Positions 8,373 to 15,632 of a DNA stretch of 28,665 nucleotides are shown one piece after another. The stretch is from Rhodobacteraceae bacterium UBA3069 (GTDB lineage: Bacteria > Pseudomonadota > Alphaproteobacteria > Rhodobacterales > Rhodobacteraceae), in the NCBI GenBank assembly GCA_002366795.1, contig DFBX01000114.1:1-28665 (forward strand), given 5' to 3'. Positions within the stretch are counted from its first letter, which is position 1, and every line of letters begins with the position of its first letter. The position numbers and the translations under genes were made by a program. A model generated the notes under the pieces. That model saw nothing but the letters and a program-made list of their open reading frames with translations, was not told the DNA's origin and did no database searches.

Positions 8373-8631
8373 TCCGCGCGGAGCAACATGCGCATTTCGC
8401 GGGAAACCCAGCCGTATATGGTGGCAAAATGGCAGGCCCATCCCTGCGCAAAGCCCGGAAACAACCATAGATTGCAAAATTCGCAGCAACATCAAATGCT
8501 TTTGCGAAGCGTTAATATAATGTTAACATCCTGCCATTGCTTGAGTTTGAAGCCTTTGAGCTTTTCCAATTTTCCCGGCCACCTCCTTTTCAACGATCAA
8601 ACCCGACATCTTTTTCATACTGGAGAATATT
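8368..8631 (+). other. Intergenic stretch upstream of the RTX gene
   Basis: After the terminator no convincing gene is seen up to 8631. The stretch becomes AT-rich from about 8460 and contains a possible promoter at 8511-8527. The remaining leader of about 100 bases is unstructured by eye. Confidence 0.5.
8511..8527 (+). promoter_or_regulatory. TATAAT -10 inside a GTTAA/TTAAC inverted repeat
   Basis: TATAAT at 8516-8521 is a perfect -10 hexamer and is embedded in GTTAA-N7-TTAAC (8511-8527). No good -35 is present at 16-18 bases, which fits a promoter needing an activator or an operator over the -10. It would give a leader of about 105 bases for the RTX gene. Confidence 0.4.
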
Positions 8632-9723
8632 ATGCCTGCCACCTCATCCACCCAAGTCGTTCTTACAAGCGATGGCTTCGATCTCCGGGACTGGCTGGCT
8701 TTTGCCAACCTTCCCACCTCTGGCATGATCGGTTCCGACAGCCCTGCCGATGCCACGAACGGCGCCTACACATTCGCGGCCCCGGACGGCACCTCGGTGA
8801 CATTCAGCTATTCCTTTGACAGCGGAACGCTGGCGGTAAGCCAGTTCTTTCTGTCTTTCGGGGCCGCCCCCCCGATGTTCGCTGCCGCGCTGGATCAACC
8901 CCATGACACGGGCCTGGCCGATTTCGCATCAATCACGGCGCTGATCGACATCGTGCCGCTTCTGCCTATCTCAAGCTTCACCGGCTACGTCGGTGACGAC
9001 ACCGCAATTGCAACCGCCGCAATTAACGCGTTCAACATGGGCGCGGGCATGGATAAGGTCGTGGGCGGCGTTTCCGACGATCTGGCCTATACCGGTGCAG
9101 GCGACGATCTGGCCGATATGGGTGCCGGGGCGGACAAGGTCTTTGGCGGCAAGGGCAATGACGTGCTGCTCTCGGGCGAGGGCACAGACACGGTCGCCGG
9201 CGCGCAGGGCAATGACATCCTGGTGCTGGGCGGTGGCCGCAACAGCGTCACCGGCGGGCCCGGCGAAGATGTTTTCGTCATCGACGCATCCGCCAGCGGG
9301 CGCAGCGTCATCCGCGATTTCGATCCGCTGTCCGATACGTTGGTCTTTGTCGGCGTCCAAAGCCAGATCGCGCCGACACCAAGCGGTGTGGGCGGCAACA
9401 TGGATGCGCTGGGACAAGGCGACATGCGCGGCGGGTTCAATGTGCTGGACCTTGGGTCGGGCCACCTGCGGATCACATGGGGCGATCATTCCGCCATCAT
9501 CCAGAACACCACCGCGGCCGAGATCAGCCAGAACCAGTTCTTCTGGAACAGCAATGACGCGGCCACTGCGCTGGACAACTACCTGTTTAGCGGCGAACTG
9601 GCGGAAAGTTTCAACGGGGTACTTCAGGGATCGTCCAGTGGCGGCATCTTCGGGTTGGAAAACACCGCGGCCGGCACCTTCATTGACAGCTACAGCCCCT
9701 TCCCGGATCTTATTATCGCCTGA
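8632..9723 (+). CDS. RTX-type (hemolysin-like) calcium-binding secreted protein
   Basis: This 363-aa acidic, Cys-free protein has no signal peptide. Residues about 137-217 hold glycine/aspartate nonapeptide repeats of the GGxGxDxUx kind, for example GAGDDLADM, GGKGNDVLL and AQGNDILVL. These fold into a calcium-binding beta-roll. This is the export signal context for type I secretion, so the protein is probably extracellular, but no ABC/MFP/TolC genes are nearby. The N-terminal 130 residues and the C-terminal 140 residues (with VIRDFDPLSDTLVF just after the roll) match no enzyme that I recognise. The IRDFDPLSDTL stretch is typical after RTX blocks in roseobacters. GGAG stands 6 bases before the ATG. 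A terminator follows. Confidence 0.85.
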   Translation: MPATSSTQVVLTSDGFDLRDWLAFANLPTSGMIGSDSPADATNGAYTFAAPDGTSVTFSYSFDSGTLAVSQFFLSFGAAPPMFAAALDQPHDTGLADFASITALIDIVPLLPISSFTGYVGDDTAIATAAINAFNMGAGMDKVVGGVSDDLAYTGAGDDLADMGAGADKVFGGKGNDVLLSGEGTDTVAGAQGNDILVLGGGRNSVTGGPGEDVFVIDASASGRSVIRDFDPLSDTLVFVGVQSQIAPTPSGVGGNMDALGQGDMRGGFNVLDLGSGHLRITWGDHSAIIQNTTAAEISQNQFFWNSNDAATALDNYLFSGELAESFNGVLQGSSSGGIFGLENTAAGTFIDSYSPFPDLIIA

Positions 9724-9745
9724 TCCGGACCAAGTATCATTGATC

Positions 9746-9774
9746 AAAGGGGGGCATTGCCCCGCTTTGTTTTC
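9746..9774 (+). terminator. Intrinsic terminator after the RTX gene
   Basis: AAAGGGGGGC (9746-9755) pairs with GCCCCGCTTT (9759-9768), with one mismatch and a 3-base loop, followed by GTTTTC. Confidence 0.75.
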
Positions 9775-9819
9775 GCGCATAGCTTGCGGCGACGAAGCAG
9801 CCCGCAAGCGAGAGAGCGC

Positions 9820-10674
9820 ATGAAATCCGAACAGCAACCCGGCAAGGGCAAAAGCGTGCTGATCACCGGCTGTTCGTCAGGGATCGGACATCATGCAGCA
9901 CATGGGCTGCGCGCGCGCGGCTGGCGCGTCTTTGCCAGTTGCCGCAAACTCGAGGACGTGCAGCGCCTCAAGGCCGAGGGGTTCGAGGCGGTTCGCATCG
10001 ACTATGACGACGAGGACAGCATCGAAACCGGGCTGGCACAGGTGCTGGTCGCCACCGGCGGCACGCTGGGCGCGTTGTTCAACAACGGCGCATATGGCAG
10101 CCCCGGCGCGGTCGAGGATCTGCCAAGGGGCGCCATGCGCGCGATTTTCGAATCCAACCTGTTTGGCTGGCACGATCTGACCGCCCGCGTGCTGCCGGTG
10201 ATGCGCGCACAGGGGCACGGGCGGATCGTGATGAATTCATCGGTTCTGGGGCTGGCCGTATTCCGCTGGCGCGGTGCCTACGTGGCCACGAAACACGCGC
10301 TGGAAGGGCTGACCGATACGCTGCGCGTCGAATTGCGCGACACGAATATCAAGGTATCCTTGATCGAACCGGGCCCGGTAACGTCGAAATTCCGCGAAAA
10401 TTCCGCCGTGCAGTTCGAACGCTGGATCGACTGGGAATCCTCGCCCCACCGTCAAATGTACGAAGACGTGTTCCTCAAACGCCTGCACGAAAAGCGCGAA
10501 GGCAAGGATATGTTCGAACTGGGGCCAGAGGCCGTGACCGACAAGCTGATCCACGCATTGGAAAGCCCCCGCCCGCGCCGACGCTACTACGTGACCACGG
10601 CGACCTATCTGATAGCCTTTCTGAAATGGCTATTGCCGGGTTTCGCGGTGGACTGGATAGTCGCGCGCTTCTGA
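9820..10674 (+). CDS. Short-chain dehydrogenase/reductase (classical SDR)
   Basis: This 284-aa NAD(P)-dependent oxidoreductase has the nucleotide-binding TGCSSGIG at 16-23 and NNGA at 88-91 (the usual NNAG varied to NNGA). The catalytic set is Asn113, Ser141, Tyr154 and Lys158 (YVATK). The EPGPV motif after the active site is also typical. The C-terminal end is hydrophobic and basic (YLIAFLKWLLPGFAVDWIV), which may attach it to the membrane. The substrate is unknown; retinol- or sterol-like and fatty-acyl SDRs share this form. The ATG at 9820 has a weak GAGAGAG site. A longer upstream reading would run into the preceding terminator and is unlikely. Confidence 0.88.
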   Translation: MKSEQQPGKGKSVLITGCSSGIGHHAAHGLRARGWRVFASCRKLEDVQRLKAEGFEAVRIDYDDEDSIETGLAQVLVATGGTLGALFNNGAYGSPGAVEDLPRGAMRAIFESNLFGWHDLTARVLPVMRAQGHGRIVMNSSVLGLAVFRWRGAYVATKHALEGLTDTLRVELRDTNIKVSLIEPGPVTSKFRENSAVQFERWIDWESSPHRQMYEDVFLKRLHEKREGKDMFELGPEAVTDKLIHALESPRPRRRYYVTTATYLIAFLKWLLPGFAVDWIVARF

Positions 10675-10678
10675 CACC

Positions 10679-10707
10679 TTGACCGTCACGGTGCCTGCGC
10701 GGAAATT
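10679..10707 (+). promoter_or_regulatory. Possible promoter for the HIG1-like/adenosyltransferase pair
   Basis: TTGACC (10679-10684), a 17-base spacer and GAAATT (10702-10707) lie 69 bases before the small membrane protein. An ACCGT-C-ACGGT palindrome (10682-10692) overlaps the -35 end and the spacer. Confidence 0.35.
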
Positions 10708-10775
10708 GCCCATTCGCTTTTCATCTGCCAAGCATTACATCCGACACAAACGCGAAAATCAGAAGGAACCCGCCC

Positions 10776-10976
10776 ATGAAGAACGATCCCCTTTTCTACG
10801 TGGTGGCTGCCGCCTGCCTGGTCGTGGTCGTGATCCTGATGATGGGGATCGGCGGTTTCGCAAAAGGCAACGCGGATGGCGGCAAACGCGCCAACAAGAT
10901 CATGCGGATGCGCATCGTGGCACAGTTCATCGCAATCGTTCTGATTGTCGGGTATGTCTGGTTGCGCCGCAGCTGA
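10776..10976 (+). CDS. Twin-transmembrane small protein (HIG1-like)
   Basis: This 66-aa protein has two hydrophobic helices (about 7-27 and 48-62) joined by a short basic loop rich in Gly, Lys and Arg (GKRANKIMRMR). This fits the alphaproteobacterial twin-helix small proteins related to the HIG1 domain, which in mitochondria assist respiratory complexes. AGAAGGA is placed well before the ATG. The adenosyltransferase gene starts 21 bases after its stop, so the two are probably co-transcribed. The HIG1 relation is from pattern memory; the two-helix topology is visible. Confidence 0.8.
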   Translation: MKNDPLFYVVAAACLVVVVILMMGIGGFAKGNADGGKRANKIMRMRIVAQFIAIVLIVGYVWLRRS

Positions 10977-10997
10977 ACAGGGATAAAGGGGGCCATC

Positions 10998-11570
10998 ATG
11001 GTTGTTCTGAACAAGATTTACACGCGCACAGGCGACAAGGGCGACACCGCTTTGGGCGATGGCTCGCGCCGCGCTAAGCACGATCCGCGGGTCGAGGCCT
11101 ATGGCACTGTGGATGAAACCAATGCCGTTGTCGGGCTGGCCCGTCTGCACGCCACCGGCGATATGGATGCGGCCCTGTCACGCATTCAGAACGACCTATT
11201 CGATCTAGGCGCCGACCTGTGCCGCCCCGACCGAGACAAGGACGACAAGGCAGAATACCCGCCCCTGCGCATGATCGACGCACAGGTGGACCGGCTTGAA
11301 GCCGAGATCGACGCGATGAACAAGGGGCTGGAGCCGCTGCGCAGCTTTGTCCTGCCCGGTGGCGCGGCGCTTTCGGCACATCTGCACCAGTGTCGCACCG
11401 TGTCGCGTCGGGCCGAACGGCTGGCGGTTGAACTGTCGCAGGCTGAAGACGTGAACCCCGCAGCGGTCAAATACCTGAACCGCCTGTCCGATTGGTTCTT
11501 CGTCGCCTCGCGCGTTGCCAACGACAACGGCAAGGCCGATGTTTTGTGGGTCCCCGGCGCGAACCGCTGA
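10998..11570 (+). CDS. PduO-type ATP:cob(I)alamin adenosyltransferase
   Basis: This 190-aa enzyme transfers the adenosyl group of ATP to cob(I)alamin to form adenosylcobalamin. The N-terminal ATP-binding motif KIYTRTGDKGDTALGDG (6-22) is diagnostic for the PduO family. Further signatures are SFVLPGG, CRTVSRRAER and YLNRLSDWFFVASR, the last holding the Asp and Phe region that displaces the lower axial ligand. GGGGG precedes the ATG. It follows the HIG1-like gene closely and precedes etfBA. In an organism with the ethylmalonyl-CoA pathway its product is required by ethylmalonyl-CoA mutase and methylmalonyl-CoA mutase, which are not in this window. Confidence 0.93.
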   Translation: MVVLNKIYTRTGDKGDTALGDGSRRAKHDPRVEAYGTVDETNAVVGLARLHATGDMDAALSRIQNDLFDLGADLCRPDRDKDDKAEYPPLRMIDAQVDRLEAEIDAMNKGLEPLRSFVLPGGAALSAHLHQCRTVSRRAERLAVELSQAEDVNPAAVKYLNRLSDWFFVASRVANDNGKADVLWVPGANR

Positions 11571-11739
11571 GGCAGGTCGGGCATCCAGTGGAAGGCCCGG
11601 CGGCACATAGGCTGCGGGCCTGACCGGCCAAGGGCGGGCGCAATCCTTCGGGGCGCAAAGTGTCGTCTGACATATTCTGGCAAGGATCATGCCGCATATG
11701 CGAAAAAACGCGGCGTCCCTGTGCCGCAGCTGGTCGATT

Positions 11740-11769
11740 TTGACCTGTCAGCGCCTCGCGCAAGATTAT
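11740..11769 (+). promoter_or_regulatory. Probable promoter of etfBA
   Basis: TTGACC (11740-11745), an 18-base spacer and GATTAT (11764-11769) lie 67 bases before the etfB start, inside a gene-free gap of 266 bases. The rest of the gap includes a G+C-rich AGGCCCG/CGGGCCT inverted repeat around 11594-11622 without a T-run. Confidence 0.5.
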
Positions 11770-11836
11770 ATCAACACGGGGAGAGTTCGGGAGGGATTCG
11801 TTCCCGCCCGTGGAAATGTAAAGGGAGACCACGCAA

Positions 11837-12595
11837 ATGAAGGTACTTGTGCCTGTCAAACGTGTGATCGACTACAACGTGAAAGTGCGCGTCAAAGCGG
11901 ACGGAAGCGGTGTCGATCTCGCCAATGTCAAGATGTCCATGAACCCGTTCGACGAAATCGCCGTCGAAGAGGCCATCCGCCTGAAAGAGGCCGGAAAAGC
12001 AGAAGAGGTCGTGGTTGTATCCATCGGCGTCAAACAGGCGCAGGAAACCCTGCGCACAGCACTGGCCATGGGCGCGGATCGCGCCATTCTGGTTGTCGCA
12101 GCCGATGACGTTCACACCGACATCGAACCGCTGGCCGTCGCCAAGATCCTTGCAAAAGTGATCGAGGAAGAGACCCCCGGTCTGGTCATCGCTGGCAAAC
12201 AGTCGATCGACAACGACATGAATGCCACGGGCCAGATGCTGGCCGCGCTGACCGGTTGGGCACAGGCAACATTCGCCAATGCGCTGGACGTGGATGGCGA
12301 TCATGCCGTGGTGTCACGCGAAGTGGACGGCGGTTTGCAAACGATCAAGGTCAAGCTGCCCGCGATCATCACCGCCGACTTGCGCCTGAACGAGCCGCGC
12401 TACGCCTCGCTGCCCAACATCATGAAGGCAAAGAAAAAGCCGCTGGACGAAAAGACCGCTGCCGATCTGGGCGTCGATGTGTCCCCGCGGCTTGAAATCG
12501 TGAAAACAAGCGAACCTGCGGAACGCCAGGCCGGTGAAATGGTCGGCTCGGTGGACGAGCTGGTCGCCAAATTCAAAGAGAAGGGGGTCGTGTAA
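11837..12595 (+). CDS. etfB: Electron transfer flavoprotein beta subunit
   Basis: This 252-aa protein is the AMP-binding half of the ETF heterodimer, which takes electrons from acyl-CoA dehydrogenases and passes them to ETF:ubiquinone oxidoreductase. The N-terminus MKVLVPVKRVIDYNVKVRVK and the internal MNPFDEIAVEEAIRLKE are typical. The ETFB signature region LNEPRYASLPNIMKAKKKPL (about 194-213) contains the recognition-loop leucine that docks dehydrogenases. AGGGAGA stands before the ATG. The stop codon overlaps the etfA start in TAATG, so the two subunits are made together. The mcd product encoded nearby is a plausible electron donor. Confidence 0.96.
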   Translation: MKVLVPVKRVIDYNVKVRVKADGSGVDLANVKMSMNPFDEIAVEEAIRLKEAGKAEEVVVVSIGVKQAQETLRTALAMGADRAILVVAADDVHTDIEPLAVAKILAKVIEEETPGLVIAGKQSIDNDMNATGQMLAALTGWAQATFANALDVDGDHAVVSREVDGGLQTIKVKLPAIITADLRLNEPRYASLPNIMKAKKKPLDEKTAADLGVDVSPRLEIVKTSEPAERQAGEMVGSVDELVAKFKEKGVV

Positions 12596-13521
12596 TGGCT
12601 GTTCTGCTTCTTGCCGAAGTCAATGATGGCGAACTGGCGCTGGACGCCACCGCCAAGGCTGTCACCGGTGCCAAGGCACTGGGCGACGTGACCGTGCTGT
12701 CCGTGGGCGCGAAAGCCGCCGACGCTGCTGCTGCTGCCGCGAAAATCGACGGCGTTGCAAAAGTGATCTGCGCTGAAGACGCGATTTACGGCCACCGCCT
12801 GGCGGAACCCGTCGCGGCGCTGATCGCTTCGCTGGCCGGGGATTATTCGCATATCGTGGCCCCCGCCACGACCGATGCGAAAAACATCCTGCCGCGCGTC
12901 GCCGCGCTGCTGGACGTGATGATCCTGACCGACGTGACCGCCGTTGTGGACGCCGACACGTTCGAGCGCCCGGTTTACGCGGGTAACGCAATCCAGACCG
13001 TCAAATCCTCGGACGCGACCAAGGTCATCACCTTCCGCACCTCGACCTTTGACGCCGCTGGCGACGGCGGTTCTGCCGCGGTCGAGAACATCGGCGCGGG
13101 CGAGAACCCTGGCCTGTCCGAATGGGTCGAAGACAAGCTGGCCGAAAGCGACCGCCCCGAACTGACCTCGGCCGGGATCGTCGTTTCCGGTGGCCGCGGC
13201 GTGGGCTCGGAAGAGAACTTCGCCATCATCGAGAAACTGGCCGACAAGTTGGGTGCCGCCGTTGGCGCATCCCGCGCTGCTGTCGACTCGGGCTTTGCAC
13301 CGAACGACTGGCAGGTGGGTCAGACCGGCAAGGTGGTTGCACCCGAGCTTTATGTCGCTGTCGGCATCTCCGGCGCGATCCAGCACTTGGCCGGCATGAA
13401 GGACTCGAAGATCATCGTCGCAATCAACAAGGACGAAGAGGCGCCGATTTTCCAGGTTGCCGATTACGGCTTGGTCGCCGACCTGTTCGACGCCGTGCCC
13501 GAGCTGACCGACAAGCTGTAA
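12595..13521 (+). CDS. etfA: Electron transfer flavoprotein alpha subunit
   Basis: This 308-aa protein is the FAD-binding half of ETF. The C-terminal domain shows GGRGVGSEENF (binding FAD and its diphosphate) and the family signature LYVAVGISGAIQHLAG, followed by INKDEEAPIFQVADYG. The Ala-rich N-terminal domain (about 1-180) pairs with EtfB. The start is fixed by the TAATG overlap with etfB. A strong hairpin follows the stop codon. Length and motifs are complete, so the product should be functional. Confidence 0.96.
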   Translation: MAVLLLAEVNDGELALDATAKAVTGAKALGDVTVLSVGAKAADAAAAAAKIDGVAKVICAEDAIYGHRLAEPVAALIASLAGDYSHIVAPATTDAKNILPRVAALLDVMILTDVTAVVDADTFERPVYAGNAIQTVKSSDATKVITFRTSTFDAAGDGGSAAVENIGAGENPGLSEWVEDKLAESDRPELTSAGIVVSGGRGVGSEENFAIIEKLADKLGAAVGASRAAVDSGFAPNDWQVGQTGKVVAPELYVAVGISGAIQHLAGMKDSKIIVAINKDEEAPIFQVADYGLVADLFDAVPELTDKL

Positions 13522-13526
13522 GGCAC

Positions 13527-13551
13527 GGTGGGTTCAAAACCCACCCTACGC
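13527..13551 (-). repeat. REP-like palindrome, copy A
   Basis: GGTGGGTT (13527-13534) and AACCCACC (13538-13545) form a perfect 8-bp stem. On the minus strand the element reads GTAGGGTGGGTTTT, then G, then AACCCACC. This matches the element at 20716-20738 except for one base in the loop. It lies between the convergent etfA and DUF6473 genes, the usual setting of extragenic palindromes. Confidence 0.7.
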
Positions 13552-13598
13552 AACAGACAAGGCCCGCCAAAACTGGCGGGCCTTGTCTGTTGCGTAGG
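13545..13598 (+). terminator. Very long hairpin, bidirectional terminator of etfA and the DUF6473 gene
   Basis: Bases 13545-13569 pair perfectly with 13574-13598 over 25 bp around an AAAC loop. The core AAGGCCCGCCA / TGGCGGGCCTT is a classical terminator stem with TTGTCTGTT after it. Because the stem is symmetrical and the genes converge on it, it can stop transcription from both sides. The outer part (CCTACGCAACAGAC) exceeds the usual stem length. Confidence 0.85.
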
Positions 13599-13616
13599 TA
13601 ATCGCCGCAATCGAAA

Positions 13617-14465
13617 TCAACCCGATTTCCGCCGTCTTCCCAAAAGGTTGGCCAGCGGATCAGCCAAGGCTTGCGCCGCCTCGGTATGAACCATGGGGCC
13701 AAGCATTTCGGACGCGGCGGGTGCCTCCATCTGGGAAAAGATCATCCCTTCTGTACCCAGTGCCTGCGCCTTGGACGAGGCGGACACTTCGACCACCTCT
13801 GTCACCATGGGGCGTAAACGCTCGATCATATCGCGGTCTACATACAGCGGATCGGCCCCCAGGCCCTGGTCTGGCCCATCATCGTCAGGCGTATGATCGG
13901 CAAGCCAAAGCAGCACGGTCTGGCCCGACACCTTGGCCAGCAATTGTTCCATCCGGGCCAACCAGGCGGACCGCAATTCATCGACCACCATCGCGTAGCG
14001 TTCAGGCGACAGACGACTAAGCGTGCAAAGCATGTGCCGCGTGAAATGGAACTCAGTGAAATCCACCTCGCGGAAGACCTGTTTCATCAGGCTGGACGCC
14101 TTGAGAAACCGGTCATTTCGGCGCGGATGCACGGCGTAGAATCGATTCGACATATTCTGCGCCCCCATCACCTGAATCACCGTGACGCGGGCCGCCTGCG
14201 CGGCCTCGACCACGGTGGAATCGTTCAGAAATACATCCACACCGGCGTTCAACCAGCCGAAATTGATACAGGGCAGACCCAGTTGCTGCTCCACCAAGGC
14301 AGGGAAAGGCTGCTCGATGCATTTACCGTAAGTCTCTGTTCCGCCTATGAAAAGCGCGTAATCCCCCTCCAGTTTTCGCCGCGGACCGCGGAACAAAAGT
14401 TTCGATTTGCCGTATCTGCACGGCAGATAGTCAAGGGCACCCTGGCCCAGGTTCTCATAGGTCAT
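13617..14465 (-). CDS. DUF6473-family protein
   Basis: This protein of about 282 aa recalls the roseobacter DUF6473 family. An N-terminal block YALFIGGTETYGKCIEQPFP is followed by INFGWLNAGVDVFLND, then VTVIQVMGAQNMSNRFYAVHPRRNDRF in the middle. The GGTETYGKCI and GxLNAGVD pieces look like loops of an alpha/beta hydrolase-like or sugar-related fold. Family members are often found near polysaccharide and sulfotransferase genes, but no activity is proven. ATG 14465 was chosen because GGTGG stands before it; ATG 14477 would add four residues. It lies opposite to etfBA and hbdA and is divergent from hbdA. There is no signal peptide, so it is probably cytoplasmic. Confidence 0.7.
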   Translation of the reverse strand: MTYENLGQGALDYLPCRYGKSKLLFRGPRRKLEGDYALFIGGTETYGKCIEQPFPALVEQQLGLPCINFGWLNAGVDVFLNDSTVVEAAQAARVTVIQVMGAQNMSNRFYAVHPRRNDRFLKASSLMKQVFREVDFTEFHFTRHMLCTLSRLSPERYAMVVDELRSAWLARMEQLLAKVSGQTVLLWLADHTPDDDGPDQGLGADPLYVDRDMIERLRPMVTEVVEVSASSKAQALGTEGMIFSQMEAPAASEMLGPMVHTEAAQALADPLANLLGRRRKSG

Positions 14466-14570
14466 TACACCCACCATTCATTATTTCTCACCCAGGGAGC
14501 AGAGTCGTTCAAATCTCTTTCCAAAAGCCTAACTCTTGCATTTGCAGTAAATCGCAGCGGCCCCAGCCCC

Positions 14571-14600
14571 TTGCCCCTGCACCCCAACCCTGCCTAATGT
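14571..14600 (+). promoter_or_regulatory. Possible promoter of hbdA
   Basis: TTGCCC (14571-14576), an 18-base spacer and TAATGT (14595-14600) end 33 bases before the hbdA start, in the 168-base divergent gap. Confidence 0.35.
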
Positions 14601-14633
14601 CGGCAAAACCGGATGACGCGGAAGGAGAGGCGG

Positions 14634-15509
14634 ATGGAAATCAAGTCGATAGGTGTGATCGGCGCGGGCCAGATGGGCAACGGTATTGCCCATGTAATGG
14701 CGCTGGCGGGCTATGATGTGCTGCTGAACGATATCAGCGAGGATGCCCTGAGGCGCGGCATTGAAACGATCCAGAACAACATCGACCGCCAAGTCAGCCG
14801 CGGCAAGGTCTCTGCCGAGGATTGCGCAGCCGCTATGGCGCGCATCAAGACCACCACCACCCTGACCGAACTGGGACAAACCGACTTGGTGATCGAGGCC
14901 GCGACGGAGCGTGAGGACATCAAGCAGCAGATTTTCGACACGCTGCTCCCGAACCTGAAACCCGACACGATCCTGACTTCGAACACCTCTTCAATTTCGA
15001 TCACCCGCCTTGCCAGCCGCACCGACCGGCCGGAAAAATTCATGGGTTTCCACTTCATGAATCCGGTGCCGGTGATGCAGCTGGTTGAACTGATCCGGGG
15101 CATCGCCACGGACGAGCCGACCTACAAGGCATGTCTGAGCGTGGTCGAAAAGCTGGGCAAAACCGCCGCCTCGGCCGAGGATTTCCCCGCTTTCATCGTG
15201 AACCGCATCCTGATGCCGATGATCAACGAAGCGGTCTATACCCTGTATGAAGGCGTCGGGAACGTGCGGTCCATCGACGAGTCGATGAAGCTTGGCGCGA
15301 ACCACCCCATGGGCCCGCTGGAGCTGGCCGATTTCATCGGACTGGACACCTGCCTTGCCATCATGAACGTGCTGCACGATGGGCTTGGCGATACGAAATA
15401 CCGCCCCTGTCCGCTGCTGTCGAAATATGTCGAGGCTGGCTGGCTTGGCCGCAAGACGGGCCGCGGCTTCTACGACTATCGCGGCGAAACGCCCGTGCCC
15501 ACGCGCTGA
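14634..15509 (+). CDS. hbdA: 3-hydroxybutyryl-CoA dehydrogenase
   Basis: This 291-aa NAD(P)-dependent enzyme interconverts 3-hydroxybutyryl-CoA and acetoacetyl-CoA. The Rossmann motif GVIGAGQMGNGIA lies at 7-19. The catalytic region includes SNTSSISIT and HFMNPVPVMQLVELI, where the His and Glu form the catalytic dyad. The C-terminal domain has the family signature around FIVNRILMPMINEA and ANHPMGPLELADFIGLD. The start at 14634 is preceded by GGAGAGG; an upstream ATG at 14613 would cover that site. Single-domain length argues for the short-chain enzyme, not the multifunctional FadB/FadJ type. It is transcribed towards mcd, with a shared terminator between. Confidence 0.93.
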   Translation: MEIKSIGVIGAGQMGNGIAHVMALAGYDVLLNDISEDALRRGIETIQNNIDRQVSRGKVSAEDCAAAMARIKTTTTLTELGQTDLVIEAATEREDIKQQIFDTLLPNLKPDTILTSNTSSISITRLASRTDRPEKFMGFHFMNPVPVMQLVELIRGIATDEPTYKACLSVVEKLGKTAASAEDFPAFIVNRILMPMINEAVYTLYEGVGNVRSIDESMKLGANHPMGPLELADFIGLDTCLAIMNVLHDGLGDTKYRPCPLLSKYVEAGWLGRKTGRGFYDYRGETPVPTR

Positions 15510-15580
15510 CACATGCCTTCATTGCTCTGAAAGTACCTCCCGCCGGAGGCACCGAACCGCGCCACAAACGCAGCCATGAA

Positions 15581-15615
15581 AAAAGGCCCCGAAGCCATCA
15601 ACTTCGGGGCCTTTT
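15581..15615 (+). terminator. Bidirectional terminator between hbdA and mcd
   Basis: AAAAGGCCCCGAAG (15581-15594) pairs perfectly with CTTCGGGGCCTTTT (15602-15615) around a 7-base loop. A- and T-runs flank both sides, so it can serve both convergent genes. Confidence 0.9.
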
Positions 15616-15632
15616 CCATTCAGATCAAAATA

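Noticed and set aside
11594..11622. AGGCCCG/CGGGCCT stem as terminator of the adenosyltransferase gene
   Set aside because: The stem is only seven bp with a long loop, and no T-run follows.
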